Shown one piece after another: positions 1 through 11,122 of a stretch of DNA of 64,000 nucleotides. The stretch comes from Peromyscus leucopus (taxonomy: Eukaryota > Chordata > Mammalia > Rodentia > Cricetidae), in contig NC_051074.1 of assembly GCF_004664715.2 (NCBI RefSeq), forward strand, positions 21,224,558-21,288,557, written 5' to 3'. The notes beneath the pieces were generated by a model. It saw only the letters and a list, made by a program, of their open reading frames with translations, ran no database searches and was not told the DNA's origin. Made by a program: the position numbers and the translations under genes. Every line of letters begins with the position of its first letter. The stretch's first letter is position 1.

Positions 1-535
1 AAGCGCTTCCCCAGATGAACACCTGTTGCTGGAGGGCTTCTCTCCAGGTTCCCCAAGCCCCTGCAGTCCCACAATCCACTTATAAAATAATCACTCAGAC
101 GCTTATATCACTTATAAACTGTATGGCCATGGCAGGCTTCTTGCTAACTGTCCTTATAGCTTAAATTAATCCATTTCCATAAATCTATGCCTTGCCACGT
201 GGCTGGTGGCTTACCGGCATCTTCACATGCTGCTGGTCATGGCGGTGGCTGCAGTGTCTCTCCGCCTCAGCCTTCTGCTTTCCTGTTCTTTTATTTCTCC
301 TCTCTGTTAGTCCCGCCTATACATCCTGCCTAGCCACGACCAATCAGGTTTTATTTATTGTCCAATCAGAGCAACTTGACATACAGACCATCCCCCAGCA
401 TAGCCAAGTGCAGACCATCTCAGACACCTGCACTCAGGCCCATGGTCCTAATCATCCTCCATGTGGACCTGCTGGGCAAAGCCACGAGGAACCCAAGAAG
501 GGCTCCCACAGGACATACAGAACATCCCACAGCAA
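1..535. mobile_element. Rodent LTR-type repeat
   Basis: Resembles a common rodent LTR: an 'AATAATCACTCAGACGCTTA' block, then a GCCACGTGGCTGG block, then paired CCAATCAG boxes (around 340 and 362) and an ending near 'ACAGAACATCCCACAGCA' at about 518-535. Family name and sense strand are not certain. The 170-residue open frame through it is not a gene. Confidence 0.5.
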
Positions 536-1719
536 ACACCAGCCCAGAGAAGCCTGCCTGCCCACTGCAGAGCAGGCAAAGCTAAATTGTGTTTCCAAAT
601 TCATAGTTAATGAGGCTACTCTCATCAGTGTTCCAGACAGAATAGTCATAGACAATTACACAGAACATTTTATCACTGAAACTTGTAGGGGCTTTCCTTC
701 TTAAATTATTAATTATTTGCATTGATTCTCCACCCCCATTCAAGCCTTGCTCTCCCTTGGCCAGAGATTCCATTTGGCAACTAGTGGACATGACAATATG
801 GCCACATTAACCTGGGGTGGAGAATAAATGTAGATTCGGAATTTAACCAGTTATTGAACATTTGGGAGAAGGACCAAGTGAGGATGAACACATAATGCCC
901 GGTATAATTATAAAGCATTATGAAAAATTAATGCTCATAACAAAATGAATTACATAGCTAAGAGTTAGTAATTATATTAATGATATTCTACTGTGTCTTT
1001 TCATCACAAGAGTTTACCCACATTATCACTGTAATTAGCCCAATTTTGCTAGAAAAACAAACTTTATTTTGACTAGCTAATAAATTCTAAAGTAGGGTGG
1101 GGTGGGGTGGACGTTTTCCAGCCTTAGAATCAAGAGGAAAGTTTCCTTCAGCCTCATTACACTTTGAATTGGAAAAAAAAAAAAAAAAAAAAAAAAGGAA
1201 AACATTTGATGATGTTTCAGGTGTGGGTTGTTTTTTTAAAAGAATTTTCACATTGGCATTGCTTCGTAAACAGTGGGTCACAGCTCCACACGGGAGCATA
1301 CAACCGAAGGCAGGTGTGGTGAATCTGCTGACGGGGAAGGGTTCCTGAAGACACAACGACACTCATTAGTTCAAAATCAAGCTTGAGATGAATCTGAGGG
1401 GTCCTGGCAGCGCTGGCCCACACTGCACCTCATAACTTCACTGCACCATCGCCTTCAAACAAATGTCATGCACACCTGGCAGGATGCACGCCATCACAGC
1501 TGTGGACCACAGTGCAGCCAGAAACACCTGGGTTCAGATTCAAGATGCCTGGATGGTACGAGCCGCAGTGTCTTTACTGCACATACAGTTTTCTGCTCTT
1601 ATGAAAATGTAATAGTGCAATCACAAAATGTATTTTATTACCATCATTCCTTATCGTGAAAGTACCAAATTAGTACTGCTTTTGACTATGATAGTAGAAT
1701 GTTTGATTTCTAAGTTTGA

Positions 1720-1895
1720 GGGCTGGCAAGATGGCTCCGCTGGTGAAAGCAATTGCCATGAAACCAAACAACACGAACCTGCTGCATAGGGGAATGAGAA
1801 TAGACTTCCACACTGCCTTCCAGTATCACTGCAGTACCGCTCACGCACATGCGCGCACACACACGCACACGCACACGCACACACACACACATACA
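1720..1895 (+). mobile_element. Diverged B2-like SINE with (CA)n tail
   Basis: Begins GGGCTGGCAAGATGGCTC, a degenerate B2/tRNA-derived head, and ends in an interrupted CA repeat (about 1842-1893). Confidence 0.55.
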
Positions 1896-2367
1896 AATGT
1901 GAGATGTTGAGTTCCTGCATTGTTTCATATTTAGAAAGTTGTCTAATGAATTTAAGCCTGTGATTGAGACAGAATTTACAGTCCTTAAACATAATTCTCC
2001 CATTTTTACACTACACATTTATGCAAAATGACACCTCAAGGTGGATTATAAAGTCAACACACTGATCAACTCTGAAAAATGTGATGATGCTTTACATTGC
2101 ACAGTATCAAATAGTCACCCAAGACTTGAGAATGTTGTAAAAAGAAACAAGCACATCCCCCTCACTAATGTGCAAATTTGCTTTCATCTGTAATAAATGG
2201 TAAGATTGTGTATGTCAAAGAACTAGTGAGAATTTCTTATGAATTATCAGGAAATGTTTGATATTCTGGAGGTCATGTAAAGATTTCTCAGGCAAAAGGG
2301 GATCACAAGTGCAAAAATTTAAGCGGCCCTGGAAGTAACGGTTTTGGCGTCCAGAAATAGGACCATA

Positions 2368-2381
2368 CTGCCATCTAGTGG
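2368..2381 (-). promoter_or_regulatory. CTCF-type core motif
   Basis: The minus strand reads CCACTAGATGGCAG, matching the core of the CTCF consensus (CCASYAGRKGGCAG) at every position. It is not inside a recognised SINE. A weaker copy in the same orientation lies at 15247-15260. Confidence 0.55.
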
Positions 2382-3119
2382 CAGGTTTTACAATAAATGG
2401 TTTAGATGGCTTTCCCTTAAGCAAAAAGTGAAAACCTGTGTTTTAGGTTCACATCGTTTAATGTCAGGAAAAAAATGAAAGGACCTGGAGGGCAGGGCTT
2501 TGGCATTGCTTTTGAGCACCAAACCTTTGAATGTCCTCACAAAAAATTCCACAAACCTGATTCTTCCGGTGGATACTTTCTATTTCGCAGTGCCATGTAC
2601 CTAAAATTAAATTAGTAAGACTAGAAGGGGGATGGTCAGAAACCCAAATATAGTTACAGTAATCTCCTCTCATAGGTAGCTACCTAAAGCATCAGTCCAG
2701 CCAATGACATCTGAGAATGCTAAATAGAAATTTCTGGAATTAAATAATTCGTATTTTAAATGTTCACTTATTTTTTAAACCCGTATCCAAGCTTTTTTCT
2801 TCCCTTGGCCATCAATTACACTTGACAACTGATTAGCAACACTTGCTATGTACACAATAATCTGTATGGAGGTGGGCGGGTGGGGTTTATGTGCCCTGTT
2901 CTAAGTAGGATGGAATCTGGTGAGGCCCCCACCATCCACTGTCCACTGTCGGAACATGGCCTAAGAATGGACTTATGCGAGGAGAAGTCTAAGTACTTGG
3001 AAGACGACAAGAGTCTTGTGACCTCAGTTTCTTCAAAGACACGGACTTGTTCTAGGAATATGCTTTTGAGGCCCTCTCAGGTGTGGTAGATAGGAGTGTT
3101 TTTAGATTATTCATTACAC

Positions 3120-3335
3120 CTAAACTATAGTTATTAGTCTATATGCCTCTATGGAAAAGGTTTTTGCCACATGTGGCTTGTCCTTGTGATTGTACACTTT
3201 GCTCACGTGACTCCTCTTAAACCCCAGAGCATAAATTGTCTGGTGCTCTGAGTAAAGTTGGCTACTGATGAGACTTCAGTCCACCTCATTTATTGGCTCC
3301 ACCTCCCAGGCCCCATGGCCTCTAGGGCAGCAACC
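3120..3335 (+). mobile_element. LTR-like fragment
   Basis: Contains a promoter-like run: CTCACGTGACTCC, a TATA-like GCATAAATTG and GAGTAAAG before a pyrimidine-rich end. This organisation is typical of LTR U3-R-U5 and familiar from rodent ERVs. Family not named with confidence. Confidence 0.45.
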
Positions 3336-3357
3336 ACCACCCAAGACATGAGTCATC

Positions 3358-3438
3358 CTTTTGTCCAAAATGTATATCCACAGAGCATATGCTACCAGGA
3401 ATCCACTATGTTCTGTGGATACACATTTTGGACACAAG
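3358..3438. repeat. Imperfect palindrome, 29-bp arms
   Basis: Arms 3358-3386 and 3410-3438 are reverse complements at 26 of 29 positions, separated by 23 bases. Core arm sequence is GTCCAAAATGTATATCCACA. No known element was recognised. Confidence 0.85.
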
Positions 3439-3959
3439 TCACTTAGTCACTTATAAGCTGTTTCAGTGTTCTAATCTCCTGTCTCAGTATCCCAGTGCCT
3501 ATGTTCAAGTAATCTTTATTTTACTTTCTAATGGCCCCAAAGCTCAAATACTGATGCTGACAATTTAGATGTTCTTTTAAAGGCCATAAAGTAATTCAGT
3601 GAAAATGTAAAAGAACAAGATGTTCCGAGGGAGAGGTGCCACATTCACATAATTTTTATTATAGTACATCATTATAACTTCTAATTCACTTTTAGTTAAT
3701 CTCTTACTGTGCCTAATTTACAAATTAACAGCTATCATAAAAAAATATTACATTTGATAGTATCTGAGGTTATAGGCATCCCCTAGGGGTCATGGAATGG
3801 GTCCTCTCAAATAAAGGGAACAGCTGTACTTACCTAGATTTACAAAGTCTAACAAGAAGCCTCAAACACAAATAATACTAGAATCTAACAGTACTTGTGG
3901 TCCCCAAATAGGTAAAATATTGTGGTTCAATCAACAATAATTTTATAAGGAAAAGTGAC

Positions 3960-4500
3960 TTAGCTCAATAGCCAACCGTTTGTGGACAAAAAGAGGAGTG
4001 AGTGGTCAGACGCAACTCTGTGCGCTGACTGAGCCAGCAAAGGCATGCGCTTCAGCAGTGCCCCTCGGGTGCCCACTAAATTCAAAGGACTGTGTCCCCA
4101 GCTTCGATTCCCGATTGCCCAAGTGTGCTGGATGTCTGAGGGAACGGAGCTCCTATGGATGATCATGAACCCCTATGAGAAAGGGGAGGACCCCGAGGGG
4201 AAGACAGGCAAATGAGGTCACAGTGGTTGTTCCTAGAGCTAAGAGGAAAGGCGACAGAAAGGTTGTACAAAGCAAAGGTGCAGTGTGTGCCGTCCAAAGC
4301 GTGAGAAAATGCCAGGAGATGGAAGAACAGCCTGCTGAGGAAGTCAGAGGAAGAGCCTGATGATGAGTATGAGCAGCCTCCACCCAGCCCCTGACTGATG
4401 GGATGTGGGCCGTTTCCCCTCACCTAGCCAGGGTCATGCCAGGCAGACCATCTATGACTGGACCCAGAGCCTGGGGGAGCTCTAGTCCAGAAAGTAACAC
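3960..4500 (+). pseudogene. Possible decayed processed pseudogene, unidentified
   Basis: A locally GC-richer, codon-like patch in AT-rich DNA. Short open stretches in shifting frames, including one ending EEEPDDEYEQPPPSP then TGA (about 4344-4394), look like a broken coding sequence. I could not identify the parent gene, and there is no clear poly(A) tail before the B1 at 4673. It may simply be unique sequence. Confidence 0.25.
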
Positions 4501-4672
4501 TTGACACTTCCAACATATGTATGTGGTCAAATGTTCCAGATGCTAAGATGTGAAATGCTGTCTGCCATCCCAGAATGCACCTTGCTAATGGTGAACTTGA
4601 TTTACCCTGAGTTATAACTCTGCTGCCTGATGCTTATTTACTGATTTGTCACACACAAAAATACATGCACGC

Positions 4673-4842
4673 GGAGCCAGGCGGTGGTGGCGCACGCCTT
4701 TAATCCCAGCACTCGGGAGGCAGAGCCAGGCGGATCTCTGTGAGTTCGAGGCCAGCCTGGGCTACCAAGTGAGTTCCAGGAAAGGCGCAAAGCTACACAG
4801 AGAAACCCTGTCTCGAAAAACCAAAAAAAAAAAAAAAAAAAA
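4673..4842 (+). mobile_element. Young B1 SINE
   Basis: Near-consensus B1 (GGTGGTGGCGCACGCC ... CAGAGAAACCCTGTCTCG) with an A tail, flanked by the exact target duplication ATACATGCACGC at 4661-4672 and 4843-4854. Confidence 0.95.
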
Positions 4843-4870
4843 ATACATGCACGCACGTGCATGCGCATGA

Positions 4871-4905
4871 GCGGGGGGGGGGGGGGGGGGGTGGGCGCGC
4901 GCGCG

Positions 4906-4938
<33 letters not shown>

Positions 4939-4939
4939 G
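4871..4939. repeat. Compound G-run / (GC)n / (AC)n simple repeat
   Basis: Nineteen consecutive G, then alternating GC for about 20 bases, then alternating AC for about 25 bases. The alternating purine-pyrimidine tract is a Z-DNA candidate. Confidence 0.95.
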
Positions 4940-5562
4940 AGTTACAAAAAGAACTGTGAAGTTTAATAAACTTGCTGGCCTGGGTCAGCAGCCCTCTTGA
5001 CCCCAATTTTTGACTCTTTCTTTACATTATCTTCTTTCTTTTTCGTCCCCTGGTCCTCTGCCCCTAGTCTTGTCCAGAACCCTGCTACAGCTGGTCTGTG
5101 TCAGAACAGAAAACAGTAGAAATGGGAATTAGACAGCCAGAACTGGCGCCAGCAAAGAGCAAAAGTCATCACTGGTGTAGGGGAAGCGGCCATGAATGGT
5201 AGATAGAAAATGCAGGAGGAAGCAGCCTCGTCTCCCAGCTCCTCGGGGTCTTCTTTGCCCAGACTGTCGAGTATCTGGGCCGGTTGGGTGGCCACAAGAG
5301 GCACCCAGGTGACAAGCTCAGCTGAGAGGAGGGTTGTAGACCACACACTGTGAACTCTAAAACTCGGAAGACACTAGGAAAGGTCTGAGGGATAGGACCA
5401 AATTGGTACAAAGCTTCAGATTATTCAAACTGCAAGGCAGAGATTGACTTGGCATTGTTAGTTAGTTACACTCTTGGGTGTCTGTAATTATGCACCCCAC
5501 CACCTGAGGCTTAGTGAGCATCCCCTGTGCCAGTCTGCTCTGGCCAATGGAGATGCAGCTAT

Positions 5563-5563
<1 letters not shown>

Positions 5564-5598
<35 letters not shown>
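5564..5598. repeat. (CA)n microsatellite
   Basis: Uninterrupted CA dinucleotides, about 17 units. Confidence 0.95.
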
Positions 5599-5600
<2 letters not shown>

Positions 5601-6447
5601 TCCCTGAGCACTGTAATCTCTGTGCTGACAGAGGAGGGTCTGCACACACAGGCGGCAGGTGACCCCGTGTTTTGTGGCAACAAGACTTGAAGAGACCCAG
5701 ATTCTCAGAGGGCGATGAGTCCTGAAGCCCTGGGCAGGGGAGGCCTGGCTGGTGCACATCAGGGCAGTGGCTCAGCACATAGCAGCCCGAGGGCAGAACT
5801 AGGCCAGCACCCCACAAGAACCCGCTAAGTAGGAAGGAGGGAGAGGGGCCAGGCAAGGGGACTTCACAACCCGTTGTGAGGGCTCCCTGTGGCTGGAAAT
5901 GAAACTGGAAGGCTCAGGTGTACTCTGCACACAATCAAGACACCATCACTGTCTACAATCTGTCCTAAGACAGACATGAGGGGTGCTGAGAACGAGGGGA
6001 ACAAAATGCTCAGTGAGGGGAAAGCTTAAACATGGCATCATGGGATACCCTGGGACCCCCTCCAGTCAAATTCAATCTGAACCTAAGTGTGAGGATCTCC
6101 TTTCACACAAAAGAGGAGTTAGGGAGCCCCAGGTGACATGTACACGGTACCCTGAGAAGAACATAGTGGCATGTTTTTAGTCTCCCGAGTAAGAACCAAG
6201 TCTCGAATCCACTCATGAGGAAAGATCAGAGAGACTCTGCTTCAATGAATGAGGTGGACAGTGATTAAGACTCTCAACATAACCTCAGGCCTCCACACAC
6301 ACACAGGACAAACATGCACTCCCACACATGTGAGCACATATATACATATACACAAGAGAAAAAAATCCATAAAAAAATTAAGCTCAAATAAGAAACACCC
6401 TACACGAGAAGATGGGGGGGACTGTTTCTAAAACCACCAGCGGATAC

Positions 6448-6565
6448 GGCTGGGTGTGTGGCTGTGGTACATACCCGAACAGCTGACAAGGAGCTGAGGC
6501 AGGAGAATCTCAAGTTTGAGGCTGGTCTCGGCTACCTGAGGAGACCCTTTCTCAAGAAAATATTT
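6448..6565 (+). mobile_element. Old B1-like SINE
   Basis: Degenerate B1 order: GGCTGGGTGTGTGGC..., GAGCTGAGGCAGGAG, GTTTGAGGCTGGTCT, CCCTTTCTCAAG. Confidence 0.5.
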
Positions 6566-7477
6566 TCAAAAACAAGTATAAAGAACTATTTCAAACGGAG
6601 ACACGTGACAATCGCACAGAAAACGTGACCCCCACCCTGGCTCCTCCTACGCTGGAAAAGAACGCTGTCAATGGCATTATTTGCTCCTTCTGTTAAATCA
6701 GACATTGTAAAGGTTAACCTAGGCTGTCAAGTTCATTGGACCTGGAACCAGCTAGGAGACACATCTCTGGGTGGTGCTGTGAGGGGGCTGGAGGGTGGGA
6801 GGACAGGCCAGACCCTCCCCAGAGTGGGCAGCATCTTCTGGTGACAGGCCAGATCTAGAGGTAAGAAGAAAAAACTGCTCTTTTGCCTGCCTGCCTCGAT
6901 TCCTTGCCTGGCGGGTACATCTACCCTGCGGCTGCCATCCTCCACTGACGATGGAGCCCAGCTTCTTCAGCCCTCCATCCAGACTCAAGGCCAGTGGTTC
7001 TCTAGGCCTGCGGGGCCAGCTGGGACTGACGAGGCAGCCATCACCTGACACAAGGTGTTCTTGTGTGGCCATTACCAATCTAGATAAATCTCCATGGTAA
7101 CAAGCTTCTATTGCTTCTGCTCCTCTAGAGAGCTCTACTACAGATGTGCACAGACTGGAAGGGAGGGTGCTGGGTCAGCCTTAGCGAGACGCCGATGGTT
7201 ACATTGTGCTTTTACTAGGAAACTTATACTATACTTATGCTAGCTTCATATTTGAGCTGCACTGAAGAGCTAACATATCTGTAATATTAATACTAGCTGG
7301 TTCCAAGAAAGTAAACGTAGGCATGCATGTACAGGCATAAATGCATCTGTGTGAATGTGCACACCTGTGTGAATGTGCATTGTGATATGCATGTATGTAT
7401 GTAGTGGTATTTACTCCACCCATCACCTTGGTCTATAAGGCCCCAAAGAGGTGGTGCTTCTTGCCTTTGTACGTGAC

Positions 7478-7675
7478 CTCTTAAAAGGAAAGGGGAGAGG
7501 GGTCACATTTCCCTCTTCCTGGCGTGATCAGACGGCCAGGTGCATTCACTCCTGGACAGAACAGAGGACAACTTGAGCTGTTTACTCAGTTCTGTATTTG
7601 TGAGTGTATTTCCTCAATTTATATCTTAATAAATCCCTATGACCATTAAATAGACTCACGTGGTTTGATCTTAAC
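7478..7675 (+). mobile_element. ERV-derived segment, copy A
   Basis: Shares with copy B (8602-8980) the landmarks GGACGGCCAGGTGCATTCACT (one mismatch), CTCAATTTATATC, TAATAAATCCCTA and TTGATCTTAAC, in the same order. Copy A has no SINE inside, so it preserves the empty site of the B2 found in copy B. It is probably part of a retroviral internal or LTR region. Confidence 0.6.
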
Positions 7676-7854
7676 AAGTGGCACCCACATGACAAAAGAC
7701 CCCACACTCCCCGTGGCTCCTGCCCACAGCCTTCCAGCAGCTGCAGGAGGTTTGCTTAGAGGCCTCGCTAGCACCTGGGAGCCGCTGGGTTCCAGCTCAA
7801 GTCTTAGGGCATCCATATGTGGCTAATGCAGCAGTGACTCTAAGGGCTGTGATC

Positions 7855-8519
7855 TGTTACAGCAATGGCTACACAAATTAGTATTCCTCCGGTCTCAGAA
7901 GCGGACCATAAACCAATGCATGCTTCTGGGAACTGTAAGACACCATAAAAAACTGCCAATCATGCAGGCTGTCCACAAACAGAGGACAACAGCTGTTTCG
8001 GGGGAAGGAGAGCAACACAGCTTGATCACACAACCGCCACGACAGGCTGAGCCCCAGACACAGCTTCTGTGACAGGCTTACTGGCAGGTAACACCTAGAT
8101 CCAGAAAAAGCCATGAGCTGACCCCACTCAGGGAGGGCCTGCATCTAAGGGGAAGTACCTGACATTCCAAACATTCCCTATACCCTAGACAAATGTCAGC
8201 CAATCAGGGTCCTGAACCCTGGAAATCCTCTCACCCCAACCTCTGCTATGATTAAAAAAAAAACCTCTGCCCCACGTGAGCTCAGGGCTCTCTGCTCTCA
8301 CCGCTGTATCAAACAGACAGAGGGCCCAAGCTCCAGAGCTTGAAATAAAGGCTCTGTTTTTACATGAGGGATTTAGTCTCTGTGGTGGTTTTTTTTGGGG
8401 GGGGTCCCCACAATCTGGGCATAACACTCTGAGCTTGAAAATAAAGGCTCTTTTCTTTTACATACAGGATTTTGTCTCTGTGGTGGTCTTTTGTGGATCC
8501 CCGCAATTTGGACATAACA
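7855..8519 (+). mobile_element. LTR of an endogenous retrovirus with a duplicated 3' end
   Basis: Contains the regulatory layout of an LTR: CCAATCAGG near 8202, a degraded TATA region, GCTCTCTGCTCTCACC, then AATAAAGGCTCT and an ending ...GGCATAACA at about 8425. The terminal 85-90 bases are repeated (8431-8519), again with AATAAAGGCTCT and ending GGACATAACA. A related LTR lies in the opposite orientation at 10493-10950. The left boundary is approximate. Confidence 0.7.
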
Positions 8520-8615
8520 GTTGAACTCTTAGAGGTACCAATGGCCCTTACTGACAAACCTGCCTGGGTTGGGAAATGGCCTATGACAAAAGAGAAGCTA
8601 CAAGCCTTAGAAGAA
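8520..8615 (+). pseudogene. Remnant of a retroviral pol gene (reverse transcriptase N-terminal region)
   Basis: The frame after the LTR end reads a short peptide with ALTDKPAWVGKWPMTKEKL, similar in pattern to the start of the reverse transcriptase of class II (betaretrovirus/IAP-like) elements. It passes into unrelated-looking sequence and stops soon after, so it is a dead fragment. No catalytic motif is present. Confidence 0.5.
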
Positions 8616-8980
8616 AAGGGAGAGGAGTCATGTGTTCCCTTTCTTCCTGGTGTGATTGGACGGCCAGGTGCATTCACTCCCAGGCTAACAGAGGACGACT
8701 TCAGCTATTTACTTGGTCTGTATTCCTGAGTGTATTTTCTCAATTTATATCTTTTTTTTTTTAAGATTTACTTTATGTACAGTGTTTTGCCTGAATATAT
8801 GCTTGCAGGCCATAAGAGGGCACCAGATCTCATTATGGATGGTTGTGAGCCACCACGTGATTGCTGGGATTGAACTCAGGACCTTATGGAAGAGCAGCCA
8901 CTGAGTCATCTCTCCAGCCCCTCAAATTATTTCTTAATAAATCCCTACTACTCATTAGACTCAGGTGGATTGATCTTAAC
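8602..8980 (+). mobile_element. ERV-derived segment, copy B, split by a B2
   Basis: Same segment as 7478-7675 but interrupted at 8752-8920 by a minus-strand B2. The two copies flank the LTR at 7855-8519. Confidence 0.6.
8752..8920 (-). mobile_element. B2 SINE inserted in an ERV segment
   Basis: The minus strand starts GGGGCTGGAGAGATGACTCA and ends in an A tail (T run on plus at 8752). Diverged target duplication: CTCAATTTATATCTT-like on the left and CTCAAATTATTTCTT on the right. The uninterrupted version is seen at about 7612-7627. Confidence 0.85.
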
Positions 8981-9180
8981 ACATATATCCATGCAAATAT
9001 TTATGTTTAAGGTGAATAAGGCAATAAGGCAAAATGTTACTCAGTGAAAATATTTCAGTGTTCAGTATATATGTATATATTTTATATACATATAAAACAT
9101 TTTTATTTCAAGTTTTATTTCAAACTAAAAATGAATTCTTTTAAACATAAGTTAGCTTGTTTATATAATCAAACATGTTG

Positions 9181-9309
9181 GGTTTTTGTTGTTTTGATTT
9201 TTGAGACAGGGTCTCTCCGTGTAGCTTTAGCCTCAAGCTCACAGAGATCCACCTGCCTCTGCCTTCTGAGTGATAGGATTTAGAAAGGCATATACCATGA
9301 CACCCAGCG
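9181..9309 (-). mobile_element. B1 SINE
   Basis: Minus-strand B1, with GAGACAGGGTCTCTCCGTG on plus. Flanked by AAACATGTTG at 9171-9180 and 9310-9319. Confidence 0.85.
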
Positions 9310-9350
9310 AAACATGTTGATTTTTATACTATTAATAGTCATACTAACGG

Positions 9351-9530
9351 AGAACTGGAGAAATGGCTCAGAAGTTAAGAGCATTAGCTGCTCTTGCAGA
9401 GAACCAAGTTCCCAGCACATGGCAGTTCACAACCATCTCTAACTCCAGCTCACAGGAATTGGATGCCCTCTTCTGGCCTCTGACTGACTTGCACTCACAT
9501 AGGTACATGCATACACATAAATAATATTTT
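9351..9530 (+). mobile_element. B2 SINE
   Basis: GAGAACTGGAGAAATGGCTC head, GCCCTCTTCTGGCCTCTG block and an AAATAATATTTTT tail. Confidence 0.85.
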
Positions 9531-9567
9531 TAAAAGTTACACTGATGTACTTGTGTATACACACATG

Positions 9568-9613
9568 CATGCGCACGCGCACGCGCACGCGCGCACACAC
9601 ACACACACACACA
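9568..9613. repeat. (GCAC)n/(AC)n simple repeat
   Basis: GCGCACGCGCACGCGC followed by (AC)n, an alternating purine-pyrimidine tract. Confidence 0.9.
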
Positions 9614-9682
9614 TTTATGGTAGGCACCTAGGTTTTTAAAGGTTGTCATTATCTTTGGGGAGGAGGCTATTAGAATGTGTTC

Positions 9683-9846
9683 TTGGGGGGGGGTGCACAC
9701 CTTTAATCCCAGCACTTGGGAGGCAGAGGGAGGCAGACTTCTGTGAGTTTGAGACCAGCCTGGGCTACAGTGAGTTCCAGGACAGGCTCCAAAGCTACAC
9801 AGTGAAACTCTGTCTTGAAAAACCAAAGTGTGTGTGTGTGTGTGTT
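9683..9846 (+). mobile_element. B1 SINE with (TG)n tail
   Basis: Truncated 5' end after a G run, then GTGCACACCTTTAATCCC through CTCTGTCTTGAAAAACC, followed by a short TG repeat (about 9827-9846). Confidence 0.9.
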
Positions 9847-10031
9847 TTCTTACTACATACTTTAATTTCCAAACTTGCCTATAGAATATATCCTTATCCA
9901 TGGGGGACACCCCAGGACACCCAACAGATGCAGCACTGGACTCTGCATGTGCAGATGCTCACCACCTTGTAACAGTTATATCCTGACAAATCCATCAAGG
10001 TTGAAAATGTGAACTGAAAATATATTTTGTT

Positions 10032-10226
10032 AGGGTGGAGAGATGGCTTAGTGGTTAAGAGCACTGGCGACTCTTCCCGAGGTCCTAGGTTCAATTCCCA
10101 GCACCCACATGGCAGCTCAAAACTTCCTGCAACTCCAGTTCCAGGGGTTCCCACATCCTCACACAGACATATATTCAGGCAAAATACCAATGCACATAAA
10201 ATAAAAATTAATAAATTTTTTTTACA
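10032..10226 (+). mobile_element. B2 SINE
   Basis: Good B2 head GGTGGAGAGATGGCTTAGTG, box-B-like GTTCAATTCC, and an AATAAAAATTAATAAA tail. Confidence 0.9.
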
Positions 10227-10492
10227 AAGAAATATATTTCGTCAACCTATTGGGGGAAGACCATAGTTTAGCCTTCATTAAACACGCTCAGAACTCCAGC
10301 ACTTGTCTACAGTTGGGCAAAATCAACTCACCGCACCATCAGGAAGGTGGCAGTAAGGCAAGCTGGCCTGAACCCAGGACTGCAGCTCCCGGGGGACGCC
10401 CAGCGGCCCTGCTCTTCCCGTCTAAGCCTTGCAGCCCTCTTTGTGCCACTCTTGTTCTTTGGGGCCATTTTGGCTAAATAAGCACTTGTGGC

Positions 10493-10950
10493 CGTTGTGC
10501 CCAGATTGCAGGGACCAAATCCATAGGCAAAAGCAAAAAGTCTTTATTTCAAACTCGAGCTTGGATTCTCCATCTGTCTGACACAGCGGTAAGAGTGGAG
10601 TGCTGAACCTGGGTAGGGTAGGGTTTATATCATAGCAGTGGTTGGGGTGAGGAGATTTCCAGGGTTCAGGACCCTGGTTGGCTGACATTTGTCTAGGGGT
10701 ATCTGGGCGGAAGAGGAATAGGTATGTGTTGGACTCAGGACATCTAATCTTACCTAACAGTTGGAATGTTTGGGATGTCAGGTACTTCCCCTTAGATGCT
10801 GGCCCATCCCTGGGTGGTGTCAGCTTGTGGCTTTTTCCTGGAACTACAGAATGCTATCGGCCAGTAAACTGAAACTCAGGCCTACTTTTAAGCTGGTTTT
10901 TATTAAGTCTGTTATGGCAGCTGTGTGGCTAAGCTGTCCTGGGTCCCACA
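10493..10950 (-). mobile_element. Solo LTR, same family as 7855-8519
   Basis: The minus strand begins TGTGGGACCC and ends ATCTGGGCACAACG. It shares CATCTAAGGGGAAGTACCTG, the CCAACCAGGGTCCTGAACCC block and a TTTATTTC poly(A)-like region with the plus-strand LTR. No clear target duplication was found. Confidence 0.75.
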
Positions 10951-11122
10951 GTCTTATAGCTGAGGCCCACTAACTGCCTCTAATGGGCACATAGTGTGTA
11001 CAACACAGACACGCTAGACAAAGGGTGACTCGCATCCCAGTGTGGCAGAATGGATGGCAAAAGGTTTCATCATGCTACATAAAACTTCACAGAGCTTTAA
11101 CTTAGTTTATTCTAGAATGTTC

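Larger units (their letters stand above)
536..3119. other. Intergenic AT-rich sequence
   Basis: No gene recognised. Holds a 24-base A run at 1173-1196, a B2-like SINE with CA tail (1720-1895) and a CTCF-type motif (2368-2381). Confidence 0.7.
4990..7460. other. Intergenic sequence
   Basis: No gene recognised. Contains a (CA)n microsatellite at 5564-5598 and an old B1-like repeat at 6448-6565. The open frames across the CA repeat are low-complexity artefacts. Confidence 0.7.

Noticed and set aside
192..704. 170-codon plus-strand frame
   Set aside because: Runs through an LTR-type repeat and continues past it without a recognisable domain.
4638..5006. Frames containing '[17 protein letters not shown]' or '[20 protein letters not shown]'-type peptides, here and at many other places
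   Set aside because: These are translations of B1 SINEs in either orientation.
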